DNA of 17,718 bases, from contig CAMZLT010000188.1 in assembly GCA_947311745.1 (NCBI GenBank), positions 1 through 17,718 on the forward strand, given 5' to 3'. This DNA comes from an uncultured Flavobacteriaceae bacterium. GTDB lineage: Bacteria > Bacteroidota > Bacteroidia > Flavobacteriales > Flavobacteriaceae. The notes below the pieces were generated by a model that was not told the DNA's origin, did no database searches, and saw only the letters and a list, made by a program, of their open reading frames with translations. Below are positions 6,760-14,268 of the stretch, in pieces. Made by a program: the position numbers and the translations under genes. Every line of letters begins with the position of its first letter. Position 1 is the first letter of the stretch.

Positions 6760-9108
6760 ATGAGGGAACTAATAATAATTATTTTTATCAGTTGTTCGTT
6801 ATTTGTATTTGCAAACTCAGCACCAACTGGTAATGTTTCAGGTATTGTAATAGATTCTATTACAAAAGAAAAAATAGAATACGTTTCTATTTCGTTAAAA
6901 AAAGATGGTAAAATAATTTCAGGTGTACTAACCGATAAAAAAGGAAATTTTAAAATTTCGGAAATCCCATTGGATTCGTATATTTTAGAAATTAGTTTTA
7001 TGGGATTTGTTACGCAATCTAAAAAAATAAAACTGTCTAAAGAAAAACATAAAATAAATATCGGTGTTATAGCATTAAAAGAAGATGTTACAGAATTAGA
7101 AGCTGTTGAAATTCGAGCAGAAACGACTTCCGTCATAGAAAAAATAGATAAAAAAGTAATTGTAGTTGGTAATGATTTATTAGCCTCAGGTTCAAGTGCT
7201 TTAGAAATATTAGATAATTTGCCGTCTATAGATGTAAATGCTGACGGAAAAGTAAGTTATCGTGGCAACGAAAATGTAATGATTTATCTAGATGGAAAAC
7301 CAACATCAATAAGTTCTGAAAATCTTTTAGAGCAAATACCTGCAAATACTATTAAAGAAATTGAATTGATTTCAAACCCTTCGGCAAGGTATAATCCTGA
7401 AGGAATTGGCGGAATTATTAATATTGTACTAAATAAAAATGCAAATTTAGGTTTTAACGGTAACCTTTCTTCAGGAATTGCTTTTCGAAAAGAATATAGT
7501 ACTAGAAGTTCGGTTAACCTGAATTTTAAAAAAGGAAAAATTAACGTATTTGGAAATTTTGGATATTCCGATCAAAAACGAAATAGAGAAGGATTTTTTA
7601 AATACGATTTTAATAATGCACTAAACCAATACGATGTTAGAACTGTAAAACCATCCAAATTAATTAAATTAGGAATGGATTTTAGAATGAATAAAAAAAA
7701 TACTTTTTCGATTTATACACATCAAAATTACTCAAATAGTGTTAAAAGATACGAATCGCAAATTACTGAACCAGTAGATGTTTTTAATGTGAATACCGAT
7801 TATTCTTTTAAAAATAAAGTGCAGATATATAATTTTAATTATAAAGTAGAATTTGATAAACCAACACATAATTTAGAATTTGAAGTAAATTTTGACAACA
7901 GTATTATTGATCAAAACGATGCAAGTACAGACGATTTACATACAACTTCCGCTTTAACCAATTACCAAGATAAAATTGAGGTGAAACGAGATTTTACCAT
8001 TTTTAATTTAGATTACGCAAATAAATTAGATAACGGAATGTACTTAGAAATAGGAGCAGAGACTAGAATACGAAAGACTGACAATAAAAAACAAACCAAC
8101 CAATTAAATTTAAGTCCAAAATCCCTTTTTGAATACGACAGAAACGAATATTCATTTTATACAACAGTGCATAAAAAACTAAGTGATAAATTTTCTGTAA
8201 AACTAGGAGCTAGGATTGAGTATTTTAAATCGAAATCTTTTTTAGATGGTAATTTCGTGCATAAAGATAATTACACAACATTATACCCTTCAGCCTACCT
8301 TACTTATAAAAACAACAAAAAAAATATATTTAAAATAGGATATAGTAAACATGTACAACGACCAAGTTTATTGCAGTTAAATCCAACTAATGTATGGAGT
8401 TCTTATACAATGTCTTTGGTTGGAAATCCTGAATTAATACCAGTTTTTACCGATTATTTTGAGTTTAATTATATTCGAAAATTTAAAAAAGGAACATTTC
8501 AAATTGTGCCATATTACCAAGTAACACATAATTGGATTTCGCAAAGTTTATCGCAAGATCCAAATAATCCAGATAAATTGCTTTTATCTTACGACAATGC
8601 CGATAAAACGATTATTTATGCTTTTGAAACGGAATTCATTTATAAAATTGCAAAATTTTGGCGAATTAATTTTGGCACGTACTATTCCAGTATAGAACAT
8701 AAAGGAGTTGTTGAAAATCAAAAAATAGCAGCTAGTGTAAACGGAATGCGATTTACCTTATCGCAAAATTTTACCGTTACAAAAAAACTAAAAATATCCG
8801 TTTTAGGTAAATATTACGGAAAAAGCAGGTTTATTCAAATTACAAAAGAGCCCTTTTCAAGGGTAGATATTGCTTCTCGTTATCGTTTTTTAAATAATAA
8901 AGGAAGTTTAAGTCTTAAATTTGTAGATATTTTTAACACCATGGATCAAGGATTTTATGCTACTGTACCATATCGTTTTAACGGAGCAACTACAACAGAT
9001 GCACAAAGTGTTTACATAGGATTTTCTTATAAATTTGGCTCTAGTAAAATAAAAAACAGAAGACGAAAACGACACGAAAAACAAGAAATGGGTAATGGTG
9101 GTTTTTAA
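6760..9108 (+). CDS. TonB-dependent receptor / outer-membrane beta-barrel family protein
   Basis: A 782-residue outer-membrane protein. In order it has a signal peptide (hydrophobic to about residue 18), a carboxypeptidase-regulatory-like beta domain (about 25-105, beginning GNVSGIVIDSITKEKIEYV) and a plug domain (about 118-226). The plug carries the LDNLPSIDVNADGKVSYRG and YLDGKPT elements and the SARYNPEGIGGIINIVL exit. A long beta-barrel with alternating aromatic strands runs to VYIGFSYKFG. A strongly basic, glycine-ending tail (KNRRRKRHEKQ) follows. This fits the OMP_b-brl_3 group of Bacteroidota TonB-linked receptors. Substrate cannot be told; no SusD partner lies next to it. The frame is open from a TTG six bases upstream, but the ATG at 6760 places the signal peptide normally. 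A TAATTTAG near 6725-6732 is one base from a -7 element. Confidence 0.9.
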   Translation: MRELIIIIFISCSLFVFANSAPTGNVSGIVIDSITKEKIEYVSISLKKDGKIISGVLTDKKGNFKISEIPLDSYILEISFMGFVTQSKKIKLSKEKHKINIGVIALKEDVTELEAVEIRAETTSVIEKIDKKVIVVGNDLLASGSSALEILDNLPSIDVNADGKVSYRGNENVMIYLDGKPTSISSENLLEQIPANTIKEIELISNPSARYNPEGIGGIINIVLNKNANLGFNGNLSSGIAFRKEYSTRSSVNLNFKKGKINVFGNFGYSDQKRNREGFFKYDFNNALNQYDVRTVKPSKLIKLGMDFRMNKKNTFSIYTHQNYSNSVKRYESQITEPVDVFNVNTDYSFKNKVQIYNFNYKVEFDKPTHNLEFEVNFDNSIIDQNDASTDDLHTTSALTNYQDKIEVKRDFTIFNLDYANKLDNGMYLEIGAETRIRKTDNKKQTNQLNLSPKSLFEYDRNEYSFYTTVHKKLSDKFSVKLGARIEYFKSKSFLDGNFVHKDNYTTLYPSAYLTYKNNKKNIFKIGYSKHVQRPSLLQLNPTNVWSSYTMSLVGNPELIPVFTDYFEFNYIRKFKKGTFQIVPYYQVTHNWISQSLSQDPNNPDKLLLSYDNADKTIIYAFETEFIYKIAKFWRINFGTYYSSIEHKGVVENQKIAASVNGMRFTLSQNFTVTKKLKISVLGKYYGKSRFIQITKEPFSRVDIASRYRFLNNKGSLSLKFVDIFNTMDQGFYATVPYRFNGATTTDAQSVYIGFSYKFGSSKIKNRRRKRHEKQEMGNGGF

Positions 9109-9241
9109 TTTATTTTAGATGATAGTATACACTATATTCATGAAATACTCCGAGTTATTTATTAAATAAAGCAATATCCATTTACTTTTTTAGAGATAAT
9201 TTTTTATATTGCACCCTTACAAATAATAATTCACTAAAATT

Positions 9242-10828
9242 ATGAAGAAAAAATTCGTATTAATATTGTTAAGTTTTTCACCAATGTTAAGTTTTGCACA
9301 AGAAAGTATTTCTGATAAAATCGATAGTACATTCAAATTTTTAACCGGTTGGTTTGTAGATTTAATATTTTATGCAATACCGTTTACCGATACGATTCAA
9401 ATTCCTTGGGTATTATTGGTTTTACTTGGTGGAGCATTATTTTTCACATTCCGTTTTAAATTTGCACAAGTACGATTATTAGGCACTTCTATCAAAGTAG
9501 TACAAGGTAAATACGATCATTTAGATCATCACACCGCAGATAAAGCATTTGGTGATACCACAGAGGGAGGTGATGTTTTTGAAACAATAGCATCAGAAGG
9601 TGCAGATGGCGAAGTATCCCATTTTCAAGCTTTAACAGCAGCATTGTCTGCAACCGTTGGTTTAGGTAATATTGCAGGGGTAGCCGTAGCATTATCTATT
9701 GGTGGACCAGGAGCAACTTTTTGGATGATTCTTGCAGGATTATTAGGAATGGCATCAAAATTTGCAGAATGTACCTTAGGTGTAAAATACCGAGATGTTG
9801 ATGAAAACGGAGTAGTATACGGAGGACCAATGTACTATTTAACAAAAGGCCTTAAAGAAAAAGGAATGGCAGGATTTGGAAAAGTTTTAGCTATTTTCTT
9901 TGCTATAATGGTAGTTGGTGGTTCTTTTGGAGGAGGAAATATGTTTCAAGCAAACCAAGCTTCAGCACAATTTGTAAAATTATTCAATTTAACAAACGAA
10001 AATGCAGGAATGTATTTTGGTATGTTAATGGCAGTAATTGTTGCCGTTGTAATTATCGGAGGTATTAAAAGAATTGCTTCTGTAACCGAAAAAATAGTGC
10101 CTTTTATGGCAATTATGTATGTAGGAGCAGCTTTAATTATAATTTTTATGAATGTATCTTTAGTGCCGCAAGCTTTTAGTGATATTTTTAGCGAAGCTTT
10201 TACAGGTCAAGGAATTGCAGGTGGATTTATAGGTGTAATTATTCAAGGTTTTAAAAGAGGTACATTTTCAAACGAAGCAGGTGTCGGATCCGCAGCAATT
10301 GCACATTCTGCTGTAAAGACAAAATATCCAGCATCTGAAGGTATCGTTGCATTATTAGAACCGTTTATAGATACGGTTGTAATTTGTACTATGACAGCTT
10401 TAGTATTAGTAATTACAAATTTAAAAGCCTCTGCTGCAGGAATGCCTTTATTCGAATACGGAACAGAAGTAAAGCAAGGAGTAGAATTGACGGCAACAGC
10501 TTTTGATTCTGTAATTCCGCATTTTTCTATTGCATTGACTATTGCAGTAATTTTATTTGCATTCTCAACTATGATTTCTTGGTCTTATTATGGCATGCAA
10601 GGTTGGAAATTTTTATTCGGACACAGTAAAAAAATAGACTTAGTATATAAGTTTTTATTCTTGATATTTGTGGTAATTGGAGCTACAATTAAATTAGGTT
10701 CCGTTCTTAATTTTTCAGACGCAATGATTTTTGCAATGGTTGTACCAAATATGATTGGTGTAATTATTTTATCACCAAAAATTACTGAAGAATTAAACAA
10801 ATATCTAAAGGCTATAAAATCTAAATAG
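9242..10828 (+). CDS. Sodium:alanine (AGCS family) symporter
   Basis: A 528-residue inner-membrane transporter of the alanine/glycine:cation symporter family, which couples amino-acid uptake to sodium. Key motifs are FQALTAALSATVGLGNIAGV (residues 128-147), GGPGATFWM (154-162), the GGPMYYL segment (194-200) and FKRGTFSNEAGVGSA (337-351). About ten hydrophobic helices follow a cleavable-looking N-terminal signal (residues 1-20, ending SFAQ), a form common among Bacteroidota members. Residues 89-125 form a hydrophilic His- and acid-rich loop (starting KYDHLDHH) longer than in the enterobacterial relatives I recall. The 133-base gap upstream contains TATATTGC at 9205-9212, a weak -7-like element, so the gene probably has its own promoter. 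The HhH gene follows after 17 bases. Confidence 0.92.
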   Translation: MKKKFVLILLSFSPMLSFAQESISDKIDSTFKFLTGWFVDLIFYAIPFTDTIQIPWVLLVLLGGALFFTFRFKFAQVRLLGTSIKVVQGKYDHLDHHTADKAFGDTTEGGDVFETIASEGADGEVSHFQALTAALSATVGLGNIAGVAVALSIGGPGATFWMILAGLLGMASKFAECTLGVKYRDVDENGVVYGGPMYYLTKGLKEKGMAGFGKVLAIFFAIMVVGGSFGGGNMFQANQASAQFVKLFNLTNENAGMYFGMLMAVIVAVVIIGGIKRIASVTEKIVPFMAIMYVGAALIIIFMNVSLVPQAFSDIFSEAFTGQGIAGGFIGVIIQGFKRGTFSNEAGVGSAAIAHSAVKTKYPASEGIVALLEPFIDTVVICTMTALVLVITNLKASAAGMPLFEYGTEVKQGVELTATAFDSVIPHFSIALTIAVILFAFSTMISWSYYGMQGWKFLFGHSKKIDLVYKFLFLIFVVIGATIKLGSVLNFSDAMIFAMVVPNMIGVIILSPKITEELNKYLKAIKSK

Positions 10829-10845
10829 CATAAATTATTATTATA

Positions 10846-11925
10846 ATGGATACAAAATCCCATTTCTTACAGTTTAATAAAAAACAAAGAAATGGGATTT
10901 TGTATTTAACTATATTAATACTAAGCTTACAAATAACATATTATTTAGTAGATTTTAATGCTGATAACACTTATGATTTAACAACAAAGGAAGTACAAGC
11001 TTTTCAAAAAGAAATAGATTCTTTAAAAGCAATTGAACTAGAAAAAAGAAAAACTAAAATATATTATTTCAACCCAAATTTTTTAAGCGATTATAAAGCT
11101 TCAAAACTAGGAATGTCTATTGACGAAATTGACCGTCTTTTTGCTTTTAGAAAACAAAATAAGTATGTAAATTCCGCAAAAGAATTCCAAAAAATAACAA
11201 AAATAAGCGATAGTTTACTTGCTAAAATCTCACCATTTTTTAAATTCCCAAAATGGGTAAATAAAACAAAAGATTACACTAAAACGACAGTCTATTCAAA
11301 TAAAAACATCAATCAAGTAACCGCTTTAGACCTAGAAAAAATAAACGGAATAGGTACAGTATTATCCAACCGAATCGTGAAATTTAGAAACACTATTGGC
11401 GGTTTTAGCTCAAAGTCACAAATTTTAAAAGTGTATGGTTTAAAACCCGAAGTTGTTAATCGTATATTGAAACATTATTCTTTACCAAAAAATAATTCTG
11501 ATTTTAAAGAAAGAGAAACAATTCCTTTAAAAGATATAAATACTGCAACAGCTACCGATTTGCAAAAAATAAACGGAATAGGCGAAAAATTATCTACACG
11601 AATACTTAAATACAGAAAACAATTAGGAGGTTTTATGTTTACCGATCAATTAAATGAAGTTTATGGTTTAAAACCAGAAGTAATTCAGAAACTATTAAAA
11701 GAATTTAAGATAATATCCAAACCAAAAATTACAAAATTAAACATTAATGAAGCTACATTTAAGCAAGTTTTACACCTTCCGTATATCGATTACGAATTGA
11801 CAAAAAAAATTTTTAACTATCGAGATGAATTTGCCGAAATTCAGTCTTTAGAAGAATTAAAAAAAATAGAAGGTTTCCCAATAGATAAATATGATAGAAT
11901 AATTCTATATTTGTCCACCGAATAA
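10846..11925 (+). CDS. Membrane-anchored helix-hairpin-helix (ComEA-like) repeat protein
   Basis: A 359-residue protein with one transmembrane helix (about 17-35) and a short charged linker. Four helix-hairpin-helix modules follow: a divergent one (about 73-133), two closely similar ones (154-213 and 228-289, each with KINGIG, a GGF turn and VYGLKPEV) and a fourth, more diverged (297-358). HhH modules bind DNA backbone non-specifically; ComEA proteins use them in DNA uptake. Because residues after the helix would face the periplasm if the short N-terminus is cytoplasmic, a DNA-binding envelope role is possible, but this is inference. Repeats 2 and 3 look like a recent internal duplication. 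The first codons lie inside a perfect inverted repeat. Confidence 0.82.
   Translation: MDTKSHFLQFNKKQRNGILYLTILILSLQITYYLVDFNADNTYDLTTKEVQAFQKEIDSLKAIELEKRKTKIYYFNPNFLSDYKASKLGMSIDEIDRLFAFRKQNKYVNSAKEFQKITKISDSLLAKISPFFKFPKWVNKTKDYTKTTVYSNKNINQVTALDLEKINGIGTVLSNRIVKFRNTIGGFSSKSQILKVYGLKPEVVNRILKHYSLPKNNSDFKERETIPLKDINTATATDLQKINGIGEKLSTRILKYRKQLGGFMFTDQLNEVYGLKPEVIQKLLKEFKIISKPKITKLNINEATFKQVLHLPYIDYELTKKIFNYRDEFAEIQSLEELKKIEGFPIDKYDRIILYLSTE
10850..10905. repeat. Perfect 19-bp inverted repeat over the first codons of the HhH gene
   Basis: The left arm (10850-10868, ATACAAAATCCCATTTCTT) and the right arm (10887-10905) are exact reverse complements, separated by an 18-base A-rich loop. The left arm begins four bases after the A of the start codon, so in mRNA the AUG sits at the foot of a 19-bp stem. 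The sequence is also coding (DTKSHFLQF and QRNGILY). Confidence 0.85.
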
Positions 11926-11933
11926 TAAAAATA

Positions 11934-11956
11934 TTGTCAAGCATATTTTTTGACAA
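11934..11956. repeat. Inverted repeat between the HhH and acyl-CoA dehydrogenase genes
   Basis: Arms TTGTCAA (11934-11940) and TTGACAA (11950-11956) flank a nine-base loop ending in Ts, in the 55-base gap. No T-tract follows, so it is not a good intrinsic terminator; it could be an operator-like or processing site, or chance. Confidence 0.35.
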
Positions 11957-11980
11957 GAAATAACATATTAAAATAGTATT

Positions 11981-13138
11981 ATGTATTTTACTGAAGAACA
12001 CGAAAATTTTAGAACAAGTTTTAAAGAATTTTTACAAAAAGAAGTAGTTCCTTTTGTAGATAAATGGGAAAAAGAAGGGAAAGTTCCAAGTTCTATTTAT
12101 AAAAAATTTGGTGAAATGGGATATTTCGGATTGGTATATCCAGAAAAATATGGAGGACTAGACTTAGATTTATTTTATACTACAATATTTTTAGAAGAAT
12201 TACAAAAAGTAAATTCAGGTGGTTTTGCAGCTGCAATGTGGGCTCATAATTATTTAGCTATGACACATTTAAAAGCAGAAGGCTCTGAAAAAATTAAGCA
12301 AAACTATCTTGCACCAAGTATAGAGGGAAATAAAATAGGATGTTTATGTATTACAGAACCATTTGGAGGTTCGGATGTAGCAGGAATGCGAACAACAGCT
12401 ATTAAAAAAAATGACACCTATATTATAAATGGCTCAAAAACATTTATAACAAATGGTGTGTATAGCGATTATTTAGTTGTCGCAGCAAAAACCGACCCTT
12501 CCGAAAAACATCGTGGAATAAGTATTTTTTTAGTAGATAGAAATACAAAAGGAATAACTTCTACAAAACTAGATAAATTAGGTTGGAGGGCATCTGATAC
12601 TGCAGAGATTGCTTTTGATAATGTAAGCATACCTGCTTCCAATTTAATGGGTGAAGAAGGAAAAGGATTTGGATATATTATGCAACATTTTGCTTTAGAA
12701 CGAGTAATTATGGGAATTAATGCACATGCAAGGGCAGAATTTGCCCTAGATTACACCATTCAATATATGTCCGAAAGAGAAGCCTTTGGAAAAAAAATAA
12801 ATCAATTTCAAGCATTGCGACACAAAATTGCAGAAATGGCTAGTGAAATTGAAATGGCAAAAGAATTTAATTATTCTATTGTAAATAAACTTAATAAAGG
12901 CATGTATGTGGTTAAAGAAGCTACAATGTCAAAATTATTAAGCACTAAAATTGCCGATGAAGTTATCTATAATTGTTTACAATTTTTAGGAGGATATGGT
13001 TATATGGAAGATTATCCGTTAGCAAGACTGTTACGAGATAGTAGAATTGGACCTATCGGAGGAGGAACTTCAGAAATACTTAAAGAAGTAATTGCAAAAA
13101 TGATAATCGACAAAAAAGCATATAAAAAGACAACCTAA
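11981..13138 (+). CDS. Acyl-CoA dehydrogenase
   Basis: A 385-residue FAD flavoenzyme that introduces the alpha-beta double bond in acyl-CoA thioesters. N-terminal helical, middle beta and C-terminal helical domains are all present. Motifs include CITEPFGGSDVAGMRTTA (residues 123-140), GSKTFITNG (151-159), REAFGKKINQFQALRHKIAEM (266-286, FAD contact) and GGYGYMEDYPLARLLRD (337-353). At the C-terminal site, where short- and medium-chain enzymes carry the catalytic Glu, the sequence is PIGGGTSEI, with Gly. The glutamate of ALERV (Glu240) instead occupies the helix-G position used by isovaleryl-CoA and long-chain enzymes. The substrate is therefore more likely branched or long chain than medium chain. 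No electron-transfer flavoprotein genes are adjacent. Confidence 0.93.
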   Translation: MYFTEEHENFRTSFKEFLQKEVVPFVDKWEKEGKVPSSIYKKFGEMGYFGLVYPEKYGGLDLDLFYTTIFLEELQKVNSGGFAAAMWAHNYLAMTHLKAEGSEKIKQNYLAPSIEGNKIGCLCITEPFGGSDVAGMRTTAIKKNDTYIINGSKTFITNGVYSDYLVVAAKTDPSEKHRGISIFLVDRNTKGITSTKLDKLGWRASDTAEIAFDNVSIPASNLMGEEGKGFGYIMQHFALERVIMGINAHARAEFALDYTIQYMSEREAFGKKINQFQALRHKIAEMASEIEMAKEFNYSIVNKLNKGMYVVKEATMSKLLSTKIADEVIYNCLQFLGGYGYMEDYPLARLLRDSRIGPIGGGTSEILKEVIAKMIIDKKAYKKTT

Positions 13139-13190
13139 GTACCCTATATTATTCAGATAAATTTTTAAAGATATAACGTTTAGTATGTTG

Positions 13191-13256
13191 AAAAATAAAA
13201 AAATAAAAAAATAAATACTTGAAGTATTGTTAAATAAAAAATAATTCATACATTTG
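13191..13256 (+). promoter_or_regulatory. Promoter of the ribosomal-protein operon (rpsL)
   Basis: TTG at 13227-13229 and TACATTTG at 13249-13256 are separated by exactly 19 bases, a full match to the Bacteroidota housekeeping sigma consensus. Upstream, 13191-13216 is almost pure A with single Ts every eight bases, placed where an UP-like element would act. Transcription should begin a few bases after 13260, leaving a leader of about 60 bases before rpsL. Confidence 0.85.
13214..13228. promoter_or_regulatory. Palindrome overlapping the -33 element of the rpsL promoter
   Basis: AATACTT and AAGTATT are perfect seven-base arms around a single G. The right arm runs two bases into the -33 TTG. 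A protein bound here would touch the promoter, so it may be an operator; chance is possible in AT-rich DNA. Confidence 0.35.
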
Positions 13257-13276
13257 CAAACTCTTAAAAATAGGGG

Positions 13277-13295
13277 TTTGTCAAATTTTGACGAA
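13277..13295 (+). promoter_or_regulatory. Hairpin in the rpsL 5' leader
   Basis: TTTGTCAA can pair with TTGACGAA (one G-U pair) around an ATT loop, giving an eight-pair stem just downstream of the likely transcription start and about 30 bases before the rpsL start codon. It could affect mRNA stability or translation; evidence is structural only. Confidence 0.4.
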
Positions 13296-13324
13296 TTAAA
13301 ATAAATTAAAAATAAACAATTAGT

Positions 13325-13699
13325 ATGCCTACTATTCAACAATTAGTAAGAAAAGGAAGAATCAAAACGATCAAGAAGAATAAATCGGCGGCTTTAAAGT
13401 CATGTCCTCAACGTAGAGGAGTGTGTACACGTGTTTATACTACAACACCAAAAAAACCTAACTCAGCAATGCGTAAAGTTGCAAGGGTAAGATTAACAAA
13501 TGGTAATGAAGTAAACGCATACATTCCAGGAGAAGGACATAACTTACAAGAGCACTCGATAGTATTGGTCAGAGGTGGAAGAGTAAAAGATTTACCAGGG
13601 GTTAAATATCACATCGTTCGTGGTGCGTTAGATACTGCTGGAGTTGAAGGTCGAACTCAAAGACGTTCTAAATACGGAACAAAAAGACCTAAAAAATAA
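13325..13699 (+). CDS. rpsL: 30S ribosomal protein S12 (uS12)
   Basis: A 124-residue S12, a decoding-centre protein of the small subunit. The conserved core includes TTTPKKPNSAMRK (residues 39-51) and RGGRVKDLPGVKYH (83-96). Lysines 43 and 88, where substitutions cause streptomycin resistance in other bacteria, are wild type, and Asp89, the beta-methylthiolation site known in E. coli, is present. It is the first gene of the operon, behind a consensus promoter. The start is preceded by an A-rich leader with no Shine-Dalgarno sequence. Confidence 0.98.
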   Translation: MPTIQQLVRKGRIKTIKKNKSAALKSCPQRRGVCTRVYTTTPKKPNSAMRKVARVRLTNGNEVNAYIPGEGHNLQEHSIVLVRGGRVKDLPGVKYHIVRGALDTAGVEGRTQRRSKYGTKRPKK

Positions 13700-13708
13700 A
13701 TCTATAAT

Positions 13709-13761
13709 GTAAAGACGTAAAATGTTACGTCTCAACGTAAAGACGCAAAATGTTGCGTCTC
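13709..13761. repeat. Two tandem covarying hairpin repeats between rpsL and rpsG
   Basis: Two 25-base units (13709-13733 and 13737-13761, period 28) share the pattern GTAAAGACGYAA, AATG loop, TTRCGTCT, C. Each forms a perfect eight-base-pair stem with the same four-base loop. The only differences between units are T to C at 13718/13746 and A to G at 13727/13755, which face each other in the stem, so pairing is preserved. The left arm of unit 1 can also pair with the right arm of unit 2 through one G-U pair, allowing a longer alternative stem. They fill most of the 78-base gap. Confidence 0.85.
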
Positions 13762-13777
13762 TTAAAACTTAAACGTA

Positions 13778-14257
13778 ATGAGAAAAAGAGTAGCAAAGAA
13801 AAGAATTTTATTACCAGATCCAAAGTTTGGCGATCAATTGGTAACACGATTCGTAAACAACATGATGCTTCACGGAAAAAAATCCGTAGCATTTAAAGTA
13901 TTTTATGATGCATTAGATATCGTAGAATCAAAAAAAGCAGAAGGTGAAGAGAAAACTTCATTAGAAATATGGAAAGATGCATTATCTAACGTTATGCCAC
14001 ACGTAGAAGTACGTAGTCGTAGAGTTGGTGGTGCAACCTATCAAATTCCAATGCCAATTAGAGCAGATAGAAAAGTTTCTATGGCTATTAAATGGTTAAT
14101 TCTTTATGCACGTAAGCGTAATGAAAAATCAATGGCTCAGCGTTTAGCAGCTGAAGTTATAGCAGCAGCTAAAGAAGAAGGAGCAGCAGTTAAGAAAAGA
14201 ATTGACGTACACAAAATGGCGGAAGCTAATAAAGCATTTTCTCATTTTAGAGTATAA
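13778..14257 (+). CDS. rpsG: 30S ribosomal protein S7 (uS7)
   Basis: A 159-residue S7, the primary assembly protein of the small-subunit head, binding 16S rRNA near the E site. Recognisable segments are MRKRVAKKR at the N-terminus, FVNNMMLHGKKSVA (25-38), NVMPHVEVRSRRVGGATYQIP (71-91) and the closing KMAEANKAFSHFRV. The length is right for Bacteroidota. It is the second gene of the operon, separated from rpsL by the twin hairpins and 11 bases from fusA. In E. coli S7 represses its own operon translationally; no equivalent RNA site can be claimed here. Confidence 0.97.
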   Translation: MRKRVAKKRILLPDPKFGDQLVTRFVNNMMLHGKKSVAFKVFYDALDIVESKKAEGEEKTSLEIWKDALSNVMPHVEVRSRRVGGATYQIPMPIRADRKVSMAIKWLILYARKRNEKSMAQRLAAEVIAAAKEEGAAVKKRIDVHKMAEANKAFSHFRV

Positions 14258-14268
14258 ATAATATTATA

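Noticed and set aside
9122..9135. Small hairpin ATAGT-ATAC-ACTAT after the TonB-receptor gene as a terminator
   Set aside because: It has a five-pair AT-rich stem and no T-tract; it is too weak to call.
9205..9212. TATATTGC as the promoter of the AGCS symporter gene
   Set aside because: It only partly matches TAnnTTTG and no TTG lies 19 bases upstream, so it is mentioned with the gene and not listed as a promoter.
13070..13342. Minus-strand open frame across the rpsL promoter
   Set aside because: The translation is a Phe/Asn/Tyr-rich product of AT-rich DNA and it overlaps a consensus promoter and two real genes.
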